This document shows, piece by piece, positions 51,297 through 59,613 of a DNA stretch of 64,000 nt. Under the pieces are notes generated by a model. It was not told where the DNA came from and ran no database searches. It saw only the letters and a list, made by a program, of their open reading frames with translations. Each line of letters begins with the position of its first letter. The stretch's first letter is position 1. Location of the stretch: assembly GCF_012641365.1 (NCBI RefSeq), contig NZ_JABAIM010000001.1:1550001-1614000 (forward strand), read 5' to 3'. Origin of the DNA: Leeia aquatica. Lineage in GTDB: Bacteria; Pseudomonadota; Gammaproteobacteria; Burkholderiales; Leeiaceae. A program made the position numbers and the translations under genes.

Positions 51297-52580
51297 ATGT
51301 CCCGTATCCTGAGCGCACGCATCACCCCATTCTGGCAGCGCATGCCGCGATTCTTCCTGTTTCCGCTGCAGGGTTGGTCGCTACTGGTGATTGGCGCGTT
51401 TGCGCTGGCGATGCTGCTGATCCCCTTGCTGCCCAACCTGATTGTGCTGCTGGGGGTGCTGACAGGGTTGGTGGTGTTTATCCGCTATGCCTTCGAGGTG
51501 CTGGAGCAGACGGCCATGGGTCGCCTCACTGTGGACCAGTTCGACATCACCAACGGCCATGGTGAAAAAGACCGGCCCTATCAGCTTGCAGGCATTCTGT
51601 TGCTGGATGGGCTGTTGAGCGGGCTGGCTTACAACTTTAACCCTTTTGTCGGCTTTATTGTCACCACCTTGCTGCAGGTGGCCCTACCCGCCAGCATGCT
51701 GATTCTGGCCATTAATGGTCGCTTTTCCCGCGCCATCCACCCGCGCGACCTGTGGTTTGTGGCCAACCGTATCGGCATGCCGTACTTGGGGCTGTGGGGT
51801 CTGCTGACCCTGCTGTCCTCCAGCTGCATGGCGGCTGCCAACCTGCTGAGCGGTATCCGCAGCCCGTGGCTGCTACTGGCACTGGCCACCTTTATCCTGC
51901 TGTATTTCACGCTGGTGATGTTCAACCTGATTGGCTATGTGGCGTATCAGTATCACCGCGAGCTGGGCATGGAAGTCGAGGTCAGCTTTGACGACGCACA
52001 GGATGGCAGCGCCCGCCAAGCCGCAGACGCCGCCGAGCAAAAGCGCGCGGCGATAGGCCAACTGGTCGCTTTGGGGGACTGGCCTGCCGCGCTGGACAAG
52101 GCCGCCGCACTGGTGGCGGAGCAGCCTGCACACACCGGCCATCGCTTGCGCTGGTTAAAGCTGCTGTGGCTGGCCCAGCCGAAGGAAGCGCCGCACGATA
52201 TGCGGCCGGTGATGCGGCAATGGCTGGAGCAAGGTCAGGGTGCGGCTGCGATGGACCTGTTTCGCTTTGTCCGCCAGCTGCATGCCGACTGGCAGCCGGA
52301 TGAAGTTGGCCAGGTGGTGCCGCTGGCGCAAGCGGCCTGGAACCAGAAAGAGCCGGAACTGGCCATGGGCTTACTGGCGCACTTTGACAAACGCCACCCC
52401 GCCCATCCGGATGTTCCGGCCAGCTTCTGGCTGGCGGCGCAGATTGCCAGCGAGCATTACCGCAAGGATGACCTGGCCCGCGCCTTCCTCACCACCCTGC
52501 TGCAGCGCTTTCCCTCCTCACCACTGTGCGAGGACGCGCGACGCTATCAGGCGGTGCTGGACAAGCTAAAGCCCGCCTGA
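51297..52580 (+). CDS. Membrane protein with C-terminal TPR-like region
   Basis: A 427-residue protein. Residues about 20-230 contain five or six hydrophobic helices (GWSLLVIGAFALAMLLIPLL, LIVLLGVLTGLVVFI, and more) in a DUF4013-like arrangement. The remaining 200 residues are soluble and helical, with TPR-like repeats (WPAALDKAAALVAEQPAHTG, ARAFLTTLLQRFPSSPLCED). The second half is probably cytosolic and mediates contacts. No enzyme motif is visible. Function unknown. Confidence 0.65.
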   Translation: MSRILSARITPFWQRMPRFFLFPLQGWSLLVIGAFALAMLLIPLLPNLIVLLGVLTGLVVFIRYAFEVLEQTAMGRLTVDQFDITNGHGEKDRPYQLAGILLLDGLLSGLAYNFNPFVGFIVTTLLQVALPASMLILAINGRFSRAIHPRDLWFVANRIGMPYLGLWGLLTLLSSSCMAAANLLSGIRSPWLLLALATFILLYFTLVMFNLIGYVAYQYHRELGMEVEVSFDDAQDGSARQAADAAEQKRAAIGQLVALGDWPAALDKAAALVAEQPAHTGHRLRWLKLLWLAQPKEAPHDMRPVMRQWLEQGQGAAAMDLFRFVRQLHADWQPDEVGQVVPLAQAAWNQKEPELAMGLLAHFDKRHPAHPDVPASFWLAAQIASEHYRKDDLARAFLTTLLQRFPSSPLCEDARRYQAVLDKLKPA

Positions 52581-52590
52581 CCTCGCCTGC

Positions 52591-53637
52591 TCAGGTCAGC
52601 ACGCTGACCTGCACCGCAGTGTCGTCCCCCGCCAGCGGCGACAGCTCAAACGTCACCGGCAGGAATTTCTCGATCACCTGCATATTGGTACGCAGGTGTT
52701 CCGAGGCCACACTGGCGACAAAAGCACCACCGCCCGCCAGCGCCATCGGCAAGATCAGCTGATCGGCCAGATGCTCATCGACCACACCACGGCCTTGCTG
52801 GTAGGCGAGCACCTCCCGCGCCAGCCGTTCGGCCACCCGCTCTGATGACACCCCTTTTTCACCGAGGGTCACAAACAGCGCCGTGATCTGCTCATGGCAC
52901 AGCGCCACTTGCAGTACATTGCCCGCACCAAAACGGGCAGGCAGCTGGCGGCTATGGCAGTGCAAGGGCTGCTGCAGGCTGGTTAACGCCTGTGACAAGG
53001 CGCTCAGCTCACGCTGCGCCACCTCCAGCGGCACATCCGCCACCCGCGCCTCCAGCTCGACTTGCTGCAAAACACCGCGCTGCAACAGCTGCAAGCGCCC
53101 CTGCGGGCGGCCCGGTGTCACGAGTGCCCGCACCTCACCGCCGCCTGCCGGGTAGAAGCCGTGGCTGATCAGCTCGATCTCGGTCTGCACACCCAATTGC
53201 CGCATCAAGGGCAGCCAGCTGCGGATCAAGTAATCGGCAGGCGGTGCCATCGGATTATGGGTGCCCCCGCTCACCGTGATCCGGCTGTCTTCCGGGGCAA
53301 ACCACAAGGCAGGCAGCACGGTTTGCAGCACCAGCGTACAGCTGCCCGCCGTACCAATGGCAAAACGATACTCCCCACCCTGCACCGGTCCCGGCTCAAA
53401 ACGCAGTCGGGACGAACCCAGCTCGGCCCCCTGTACGGTCGCCCCACATACCTGCTGCGCCGCCTGCACCGCCGTAAGGTGCTGGCGCAGCAGGCCCGGC
53501 TTCTTGCGCCGGGCACGGATGCGCTCGATCACGAACGGGATGCCGGTAATCATCGACAGGCTCAGGGCGCTGCGCAGGATCTGGCCGCCACCTTCACCGG
53601 CGGCCCCATCCAGCGTCACACTCATGGTTTGATTCAT
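52591..53637 (-). CDS. rtcA: RNA 3'-terminal phosphate cyclase
   Basis: A 348-residue ATP-dependent enzyme that turns RNA 3'-phosphate ends into 2',3'-cyclic phosphates via an enzyme-AMP intermediate. DGAAGEGGGQILRSALSLS, GGGTH-like SGGTHNPMAPPADY, and FYPAGGGEV are diagnostic, and the adenylated histidine is in VDEHLADQLILPMAL. I start at 53637 (MNQTMSVTLDG), which follows AGGAAAAAAGAA. It is the last gene of the rtcB operon, 17 bases after the nucleotidyltransferase gene. Confidence 0.95.
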   Translation of the reverse strand: MNQTMSVTLDGAAGEGGGQILRSALSLSMITGIPFVIERIRARRKKPGLLRQHLTAVQAAQQVCGATVQGAELGSSRLRFEPGPVQGGEYRFAIGTAGSCTLVLQTVLPALWFAPEDSRITVSGGTHNPMAPPADYLIRSWLPLMRQLGVQTEIELISHGFYPAGGGEVRALVTPGRPQGRLQLLQRGVLQQVELEARVADVPLEVAQRELSALSQALTSLQQPLHCHSRQLPARFGAGNVLQVALCHEQITALFVTLGEKGVSSERVAERLAREVLAYQQGRGVVDEHLADQLILPMALAGGGAFVASVASEHLRTNMQVIEKFLPVTFELSPLAGDDTAVQVSVLT

Positions 53638-53654
53638 TTCTTTTTTCCTGATCC

Positions 53655-54473
53655 TCAAGCCCCACCATGGGACATATCCCACTGCAGGACGGTTTCCTGT
53701 AATAACTGATCCAGCAGCAAACGGCTACCCTCCGGGCGACGCCAGTGGGGCTCGCCGTGCTCTGCACGCAGCAGCTCCTGCTCGATCATGCGCTGCATGC
53801 CCGGGCGTTGCGGCCCGGTCAGCGCTTCATCACCGGCCATTTTCAAAGCCAGCAGGTCGTTGATCTCCGCCAGCAGCTGCGGATCTTTCACCGTGGCCTG
53901 CACCAGAGAGGCAAAACGCATGGGGGGCAGCCCCAGGCCCATATCCAGCCAGCGTACCGCCAGCAGCGGGCGCAGCACGTACAGATACTTCTTGTAGCGC
54001 ACCTGCTCGCCGCGCAGATAGCCGCGATAGTTTTTCCGCGCCATCGCCAGGTAGTGATAACGCACCTTGCTCAGTGCGGCAAACTGCGGCGCCAGCGCGC
54101 GCAAACGTGCCACCCAGGCCGACTGTTGCCGGTAAACCACCGGCGAGTCCAGCCACTCCAGCAAGGTCGGGTTGGAGCGGCGCAGCAGGTACAGTGCCTT
54201 GCGCAACTCCCAGCCGCTCACGTCCAGCTCGTCATCCAGCGGGCGTTCGATCACATCCCGCCCCAGTTCGACCTGCAGATACCACGGCAGCCGGTGTACG
54301 TACAGAAAACGCACATCGTAGTCACTGTCCGGCGAGGCAAAGCCCCAGGCCCGGCTACCTGACTCACAGGCAAACAACACCGTCACCTGATGCTCGGTCT
54401 CCAGCCGGCTCAATTCCGCCTCCACCCGTGTCCGCACAGCCTCTGCCACGGGATGGGCAAACAATACGTCCAT
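53655..54473 (-). CDS. Predicted nucleotidyltransferase in the rtc operon (YcgL-like)
   Basis: A 272-residue protein of the COG3541-type DNA polymerase beta superfamily. The catalytic core ACESGSRAWGFASPDSDYDVR (residues about 35-55) holds the GS...G loop and the DxD metal ligands. Later segments are LDVSGWELRKALYLLRRSNP, EWLDSPVVYR and YLRGEQVRYKKYLYVLRPLL. It sits between rtcB and rtcA, 62 and 17 bases from them, and must share the sigma-54 promoter. A role in adding nucleotides to, or otherwise modifying, broken RNA ends is likely but inferred. Its substrate is unknown. Confidence 0.82.
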   Translation of the reverse strand: MDVLFAHPVAEAVRTRVEAELSRLETEHQVTVLFACESGSRAWGFASPDSDYDVRFLYVHRLPWYLQVELGRDVIERPLDDELDVSGWELRKALYLLRRSNPTLLEWLDSPVVYRQQSAWVARLRALAPQFAALSKVRYHYLAMARKNYRGYLRGEQVRYKKYLYVLRPLLAVRWLDMGLGLPPMRFASLVQATVKDPQLLAEINDLLALKMAGDEALTGPQRPGMQRMIEQELLRAEHGEPHWRRPEGSRLLLDQLLQETVLQWDMSHGGA

Positions 54474-54535
54474 CTTGCATCCTTACTGCGGGCGATTCCC
54501 GCTCCTGCGGCAACCGCCTGTCGCAGCGGCTTGCC

Positions 54536-55759
54536 CTATCCTTTCACACACACCACCTGGCGCAGGGTATGCACCACTTCCACCAGGTTGCGCTGGGCGT
54601 GCATCACGGCGTCGATGTCCTTGTAGGCCATCGGGATTTCGTCGATCACGTCCTCATCCTTACGGCATTCCACGTGGGCGGTCGCCTCGATCTGGTCCGC
54701 CACGGTAAAGCGCTTCTTGGCCTGGGTACGGCTCATGGTTCGACCCGCACCGTGGCTGCAAGAGCAGAAGGCTTCTTCGTTACCCAATCCGCGCACGATA
54801 AAGCTCTTGGCCCCCATCGAGCCCGGAATGATCCCCAGTTGCCCCTTCTGCGCCGATACCGCCCCTTTTCGCGTCACCAGAATCTCATTCCCGAAGTGGG
54901 TTTCTTTCTGCACATAGTTGTGGTGGCAATTCACCGCCTCCACTTCCGCACTGAAAGGCTTGGTAATGACCGCACGGGCGGCGGCAATCACGTTCTGCAT
55001 CATCACCATACGGTTACGGCGCGCGTAATCCTGCGCCCACCCCACCGCTTCCACATAATCCTCAAAGTGCTGGCTACCCTCGGTGAAGTAGGCCAGATCG
55101 CGGTGCGGCAGGTTCACCATGTGCTGACGCATATCGGCCTGGGCCAGTTCGATGAACAGATTACCAATGGCATTCCCCACCCCGCGCGATCCGCTATGCA
55201 GCATGAACCACACCCGGTCAGCCTCATCCAGACACACTTCAATGAAGTGGTTACCGGTTCCCAGCGTTCCCAGATGCTTGTGGTTATTGGTGTTCTTCAA
55301 ACGCGGATACTTTTCGGTGATCCGGCTGAAGCCCGGCAGCAAGGACGCCCACATGGCATCCACCGTCTCCGGCGGCGTATTCCAGGACCCCTTATCACGT
55401 GCTCCTGGCGTCCGGCCATGCGGCACCGCCTGTTCAATGGCGCTACGCAGTGGCCCCAGCTGCTCGGGCAGGTCGGACGCGGTCAGGCTGGTACGTACCG
55501 CCATCATCCCGCAACCGATATCCACCCCCACGGCGGCCGGGATAATGGCGCCCTGGGTCGGGATCACGCTACCGATGGTGGAACCCTTACCCAGGTGCAC
55601 GTCCGGCATCACCGCCATATGGCGGAAGATGAACGGCATCTGTGCTGTCATTTGAAGCTGCTCACGCGCTTCCGGCTCCACCGGTACGCCAACCGTCCAC
55701 ATCTTCACCGGCTTGCCGTTGGCGACTTCCAGCAGTTGTACATCGTTTTGCATCGTCAT
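54536..55759 (-). CDS. rtcB: RNA-splicing ligase RtcB
   Basis: A 407-residue GTP- and Mn-dependent ligase that joins RNA 2',3'-cyclic or 3'-phosphate ends to 5'-OH ends. KMWTVGVPVEPEAREQL, AVMPDVHLGKGSTIGSV, GVDIGCGMM (metal cysteine), LGTGNHFIEV, NCHHNYV and the guanylylated histidine in CSHGAGRTMSR are all intact. I start at the ATG at 55759 (MTMQNDVQLLEVANGKPVK) behind AGAGAG, which matches E. coli length; an ATG 21 bases upstream is in frame. It heads the operon controlled by RtcR. Confidence 0.95.
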   Translation of the reverse strand: MTMQNDVQLLEVANGKPVKMWTVGVPVEPEAREQLQMTAQMPFIFRHMAVMPDVHLGKGSTIGSVIPTQGAIIPAAVGVDIGCGMMAVRTSLTASDLPEQLGPLRSAIEQAVPHGRTPGARDKGSWNTPPETVDAMWASLLPGFSRITEKYPRLKNTNNHKHLGTLGTGNHFIEVCLDEADRVWFMLHSGSRGVGNAIGNLFIELAQADMRQHMVNLPHRDLAYFTEGSQHFEDYVEAVGWAQDYARRNRMVMMQNVIAAARAVITKPFSAEVEAVNCHHNYVQKETHFGNEILVTRKGAVSAQKGQLGIIPGSMGAKSFIVRGLGNEEAFCSCSHGAGRTMSRTQAKKRFTVADQIEATAHVECRKDEDVIDEIPMAYKDIDAVMHAQRNLVEVVHTLRQVVCVKG

Positions 55760-55804
55760 GTTTTCTCTCTTCTTTGACATCAGGTGTCGGGCCTCCCGGC
55801 CCCA

Positions 55805-55831
55805 CCCCCGCTGCCCGTCTGGCAGCGGGGG
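55805..55831 (-). promoter_or_regulatory. Stable hairpin in the rtcB leader
   Basis: CCCCCGCTGCC and GGCAGCGGGGG pair perfectly over 11 bp with a 5-nt loop, within the roughly 100-base leader between the sigma-54 promoter and the rtcB ATG. A second hairpin, GGGCC-GGGA-GGCCC, lies nearer the start. They may protect the mRNA or affect translation. Confidence 0.55.
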
Positions 55832-55870
55832 TCAACACGGTAACCACAGTGTGGTGGATGCCCATCTTAT

Positions 55871-55886
55871 TGCAAAGCCCGTGCCA
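55871..55886 (-). promoter_or_regulatory. Sigma-54 promoter of the rtcB operon
   Basis: On the minus strand the sequence is TGGCAC-GGGCT-TTGCA, an exact match to the -24/-12 consensus TGGCAC-N5-TTGCA. RtcR, encoded divergently, is a sigma-54 activator, so the assignment is firm. Confidence 0.93.
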
Positions 55887-55928
55887 GCCTTGGCGTCAGC
55901 AGAAAGATATTCGTTTAAATCCATATAA

Positions 55929-55996
55929 ATCAATGCACTACAAGCATCATCACATTGATCATTAAGATTTTCCCTGTTTACAAAACCTTATCAATG
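55929..55996. promoter_or_regulatory. Candidate RtcR upstream activating sites
   Basis: ATCAATG occurs at 55929-55935 and 55990-55996 and, inverted (CATTGAT), at 55953-55959. They lie about 45-110 bases upstream of the sigma-54 -24 box, the usual place for enhancer sites. Binding by RtcR is inference. Confidence 0.45.
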
Positions 55997-56034
55997 CTAT
56001 CTTTATATATCGCTATTTATATATTTTTACCATC

Positions 56035-57642
56035 ATGAAGCGCTTGGTGGTCATCGGTTTTCTGGGGACGGTGCTGGATAACGGCGGCAAGGGCAGCTCG
56101 CGCTGGGAACGCTGGAGGCCTACCGTCTCGCTGTGCCAGCACCCGGAGCTGCTGGTACACCGGATGGAGCTGCTGCACAGCACACGCGATCGTGGCTTGG
56201 CCTCGCGCCTGATCAACGACATCGCCACCGTTTCGCCGGAAACCGAGGTACGCCGCACGGAAATTAACCTGCGCGACCCGTGGGACTTTGAAGAGGTGTA
56301 CACCACGCTACACGACTTCGCCCGCCACTATCCCTTCGACACCGAGCAGGAAGACTATCTGGTCCACATCACCACCGGCACCCACGTGGCTCAGATCTGC
56401 TGGTTCCTGCTCACCGAAGCCCGCTACCTGCCTGCACAACTGGTGCAGACTTCACCGCCCGGCAAGGCTGACGAGCTGCGTGGCGGCATGGCGGCATCCT
56501 CGCCGGGCAGATACAGCCTCATCGACCTCGATCTCAGCCGCTACAACCAGATCGCCAGCCGTTTCCAGCGCGAGCAGGCCGAGACGGTCTCTTTCCTCAA
56601 AGCTGGTATTGCCACCCGCAACGCCGCCTTCAACCGGGTGATCGAGCAACTGGAACGGGTAGCTGTGCGCTCCACCGCACCCATCCTGCTGATTGGCCCC
56701 ACCGGCGCAGGCAAATCCTTTCTGGCGCGTCGGGTCTACGAGCTGAAGCGCAACCGCCACCAGCTGCAGGGGCGCTTTGTCGAGGTCAACTGCGCCACCC
56801 TGCGTGGGGACAGCGCCATGTCCACCCTGTTCGGCCATGTCAAAGGGGCCTTTACTGGTGCGCAGCAAGAACGCGCTGGCCTGCTGCGGGCCGCCGATGG
56901 CGGGCTGCTGTTTCTGGATGAGATTGGCGAACTGGGCCTGGACGAGCAGGCCATGCTGCTCAAGGCCATTGAGGAAAAGCGCTTCTTTCCGCTCGGCGGT
57001 GACCGCGAAGTGTCCAGTGATTTCCAGCTGATTGCCGGCACCCACCGCGACCTGCGCCAGCGGGTCGTCAACGGGCAATTCCGCGAGGACTTGTTCGCCC
57101 GCATCAATCTGTGGACCTGGCCACTGCCCGGCCTGCGTGACCGCCGCGAGGACATCGAACCCAACCTCGACTTTGAACTGGCACGTCTGGCCGATGAAAC
57201 CGGGCATCAGGTGCGCTTCAACAGCGAAGCGCGCCAACACTACCTGCGCTTCGCCTGCAGCAGCGAGGCGCAGTGGCCGGGTAATTTCCGCGAGCTCTCC
57301 GCCTCCCTCACCCGCATGGCTACGCTCGCCGAATCCGGCCGCATCACCCTGGATGTGGTTGAAGATGAGCTGGCACGGCTACGCTTCATGTGGGGTGGTA
57401 CACACGCGCAGGACCGCGCCCACGCCCTGCTGGGCGACGCGGCGGATCAGCTCGATCTGTTCGACCGGCTACAGCTGAACAGTGTGCTGGACATCTGCCA
57501 GCGTAGCCGCAGCCTGTCCGACGCCGGGAGGCAACTGTTCGCCCAGTCGCGCCAGGACAAAAAGAGCAGCAACGACGCCGACCGCCTGCGCAAATACCTG
57601 GCACGGTTTGACCTGCAGTGGGGGGATATGGCGGGAAAATGA
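56035..57642 (+). CDS. rtcR: Sigma-54-dependent activator RtcR
   Basis: A 535-residue activator of the RNA-repair operon. The N-terminal 180 residues form a CARF-like sensor domain (VVIGFLGTVLDNGGKGSSRW, HITTGTHVAQICWFLLTEAR). The AAA+ domain has Walker A GPTGAGKSFLAR, the sigma-54 contact loop GAFTGA, and LLFLDEIGELGLDEQ. A C-terminal region (RSRSLSDAGRQLFAQSRQDK) should bind DNA. The sensor is thought to detect cyclic-phosphate-ended RNA fragments. It is divergent from rtcB. Confidence 0.95.
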   Translation: MKRLVVIGFLGTVLDNGGKGSSRWERWRPTVSLCQHPELLVHRMELLHSTRDRGLASRLINDIATVSPETEVRRTEINLRDPWDFEEVYTTLHDFARHYPFDTEQEDYLVHITTGTHVAQICWFLLTEARYLPAQLVQTSPPGKADELRGGMAASSPGRYSLIDLDLSRYNQIASRFQREQAETVSFLKAGIATRNAAFNRVIEQLERVAVRSTAPILLIGPTGAGKSFLARRVYELKRNRHQLQGRFVEVNCATLRGDSAMSTLFGHVKGAFTGAQQERAGLLRAADGGLLFLDEIGELGLDEQAMLLKAIEEKRFFPLGGDREVSSDFQLIAGTHRDLRQRVVNGQFREDLFARINLWTWPLPGLRDRREDIEPNLDFELARLADETGHQVRFNSEARQHYLRFACSSEAQWPGNFRELSASLTRMATLAESGRITLDVVEDELARLRFMWGGTHAQDRAHALLGDAADQLDLFDRLQLNSVLDICQRSRSLSDAGRQLFAQSRQDKKSSNDADRLRKYLARFDLQWGDMAGK

Positions 57643-58052
57643 TATCGCCCGCCCTTCTTCACACAGGCACGCCTTCTTGGCCGGCACCGCATGCCCAAAC
57701 CCACCCCAATATCATGCGTTGATACGCGCTTTCCCTAAAGGCAGCCAAAGCGCCTGAGGCTATCAGCAAGTCCCTGCATGTGAAAGCGACATGCCTGTAT
57801 TGGGATGTGACGCCTCGCTTGTTACTGACCATGCCGTTTGCTTCCATGGCATGACCCGTGCCTGCCTGATTCTTGTGCAGCCTGTCCTCGCAACCTGACA
57901 GGCATCAGCCGACCTGCATGATGAGCTGGCGCAGGGTATGTGACGAAGCGTGCCTCAGACTACGCGTCACGCAACAAGATGGAATGGATCAAAAAGCCAT
58001 CCAGGCTGCAGCTCCGCTGCAGCACATCTCCATGAGACGAGGAGCACCACAA
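57643..58052. other. 410-base gap with no supported gene
   Basis: Only small inverted repeats are seen: GCATGT/ACATGC, CATGCC/GGCATG and, just before the peptidase gene, GCTGCAG/CTGCAGC. I see no RNA gene, terminator with a T-run, or convincing promoter. The last 20 bases carry the GAGGAG ribosome-binding element of the next gene. Confidence 0.4.
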
Positions 58053-59486
58053 TTGAAGCTTCATCACCGCATCACCATGACAGGGTTCGCCTTGGCTGCG
58101 TTACTGGGGGTAACCCCTCTACAGGCCCAGACCGACAGCACCCGCTATGACATTGACGCGACCGTGGATTACAAAGCCGCCACCGTCACGGTCAAAGAGA
58201 ACGTGCATTACACCAATCGCACCAAGCAACCACTCAGCACGGTGGCCTTCACCGTGGTGGCCGCTGCAGAGCCCTATCGCGCATTCAAACTGTCGGAAGC
58301 CCGTGTCAACGGCCAGACCAGCCGCGCTACCCTCGGCAAAGGCCAGCAGGATGGCGGGCTAGATGTCACGTTGCCCAAGGCCCTCAAGCCCGGCGAGAGC
58401 GTCGAGGTACAGCTCAACTATGCGCTGGCCCTGCAGGACAAGGTGGACCTGCGGCTGGGACGCAACCAGCACATCCTGCACCTTGGCAACTGGCTACCCA
58501 CCGTCAAGCGCGCCACAGAGGCAGGCTGGCCGCAAGACCGCTACATTGATACGGGTGATGCCTTCTTCATGGAGGCCTCGGATTACCAGATCAAGCTCAC
58601 CGTCAACCACACCTCAAGCGCATTGAAAGTGGCCAGCAGTGGCATGCAATCTGCGCGAACCGAGCAGGGCTCCAGTGTCAATCTGACCCTGCAAGGCAAG
58701 CGCATGCGCGAATTTGCCATCCTGATGTCAGAAGACTATCAGGTCAGCAGCCGCAAGCTCGGCCCTACCACGATCTTCTCTTACTACCTGCCCCAGCAGC
58801 AAGCCGAGGCAGAGGAAGTTCTCAAGACCACTGTCGATGCACTGGCGTGGGGCAACACCCATCTTGGCGCCTACCCCTACCCTACACTGACCATTGCCGA
58901 AGGCTGGGATCCGGAAGGGGGTGGGCAGGAATATTCCTCACTGTTTGTGATTGCCAGCGGGGACTACAGCCTCAAGGATCTGCAGTACTTCAAGTACCTG
59001 ATCGCCCACGAAACCTACCACATGTGGTTTTACTGGCTGGTTGGTAATGACCAGATCAACGAAGCCTGGCTGGATGAATCACTGGCTACCTATATGGGCT
59101 ACCAGTATGTCAAATCCATCATGCCGGGTCCGTTTCCTGCCATCTGGCAAAAGAAGGTGAAGGATTACTTCGAGGAAGGCCGCAAGCAATACGGTTACCT
59201 GCCGCTGAATTCGACCCTCTATGCCTATAAGGATGATGAGCACAGCTACTCCGTCCTCTACCGCCAGGGCGCGCTGTTCCACGACGCGCTAAAACAGCAA
59301 ATGGGCGAGCAAGCCTACTACGCAGCGATCAAGCGCCATGTCGCAGCACAGTCTGGCCAGCTCTCACAAACCCTCCCCTTCCTCAGGCAGGTCATCCGTG
59401 ACCTGCCCGGTACCCGCGCCAGCAAACAGGCGTTCATCCGCAAGTATTTCTCAGCCAAAGTCACCGAGGCTGCCTTCACTCCCTGA
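58053..59486 (+). CDS. M1-family (gluzincin) metallopeptidase-like protein
   Basis: A 477-residue exported protein. The zinc site is HETYH (HExxH) followed 18 residues later by the glutamate of NEAWLDESLATY, as in M1 aminopeptidases. EGGGQEYSSL stands where those enzymes have the substrate-binding GxMEN loop, so the exopeptidase anchor is altered. An N-terminal beta domain (about 25-230) precedes it. I start at TTG 58053, which has GAGGAG 10 bases upstream and gives a signal peptide MKLHHRITMTGFALAALLGV; ATG 58032 and ATG 58077 are alternatives. Confidence 0.75.
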   Translation: MKLHHRITMTGFALAALLGVTPLQAQTDSTRYDIDATVDYKAATVTVKENVHYTNRTKQPLSTVAFTVVAAAEPYRAFKLSEARVNGQTSRATLGKGQQDGGLDVTLPKALKPGESVEVQLNYALALQDKVDLRLGRNQHILHLGNWLPTVKRATEAGWPQDRYIDTGDAFFMEASDYQIKLTVNHTSSALKVASSGMQSARTEQGSSVNLTLQGKRMREFAILMSEDYQVSSRKLGPTTIFSYYLPQQQAEAEEVLKTTVDALAWGNTHLGAYPYPTLTIAEGWDPEGGGQEYSSLFVIASGDYSLKDLQYFKYLIAHETYHMWFYWLVGNDQINEAWLDESLATYMGYQYVKSIMPGPFPAIWQKKVKDYFEEGRKQYGYLPLNSTLYAYKDDEHSYSVLYRQGALFHDALKQQMGEQAYYAAIKRHVAAQSGQLSQTLPFLRQVIRDLPGTRASKQAFIRKYFSAKVTEAAFTP

Positions 59487-59493
59487 ATCCGCC

Positions 59494-59535
59494 CCCCTCT
59501 GGCTGTGCACCCATACGGGTGCGCGGCCTGAGGGG
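59494..59535. repeat. Imperfect hairpin after the peptidase gene
   Basis: CCCCTC...GAGGGG (59494-59499, 59530-59535) enclose GGC...GCC and the inner stem GCACCC-ATAC-GGGTGC (59507-59522). No T-run follows. The inner stem resembles the hairpin at 28868-28885. Confidence 0.5.
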
Positions 59536-59613
59536 TAGCACCTACAATGCAGCTCCCGCATGCCTATCCGCCGCGGTTGGATTTGCAGCGCTGGGTATCG
59601 CGTGGCGATGTTC

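Noticed and set aside
57643-58052. Small RNA gene in the gap after rtcR
   Set aside because: Several weak inverted repeats exist, but there is no promoter and terminator pair to define a transcript.
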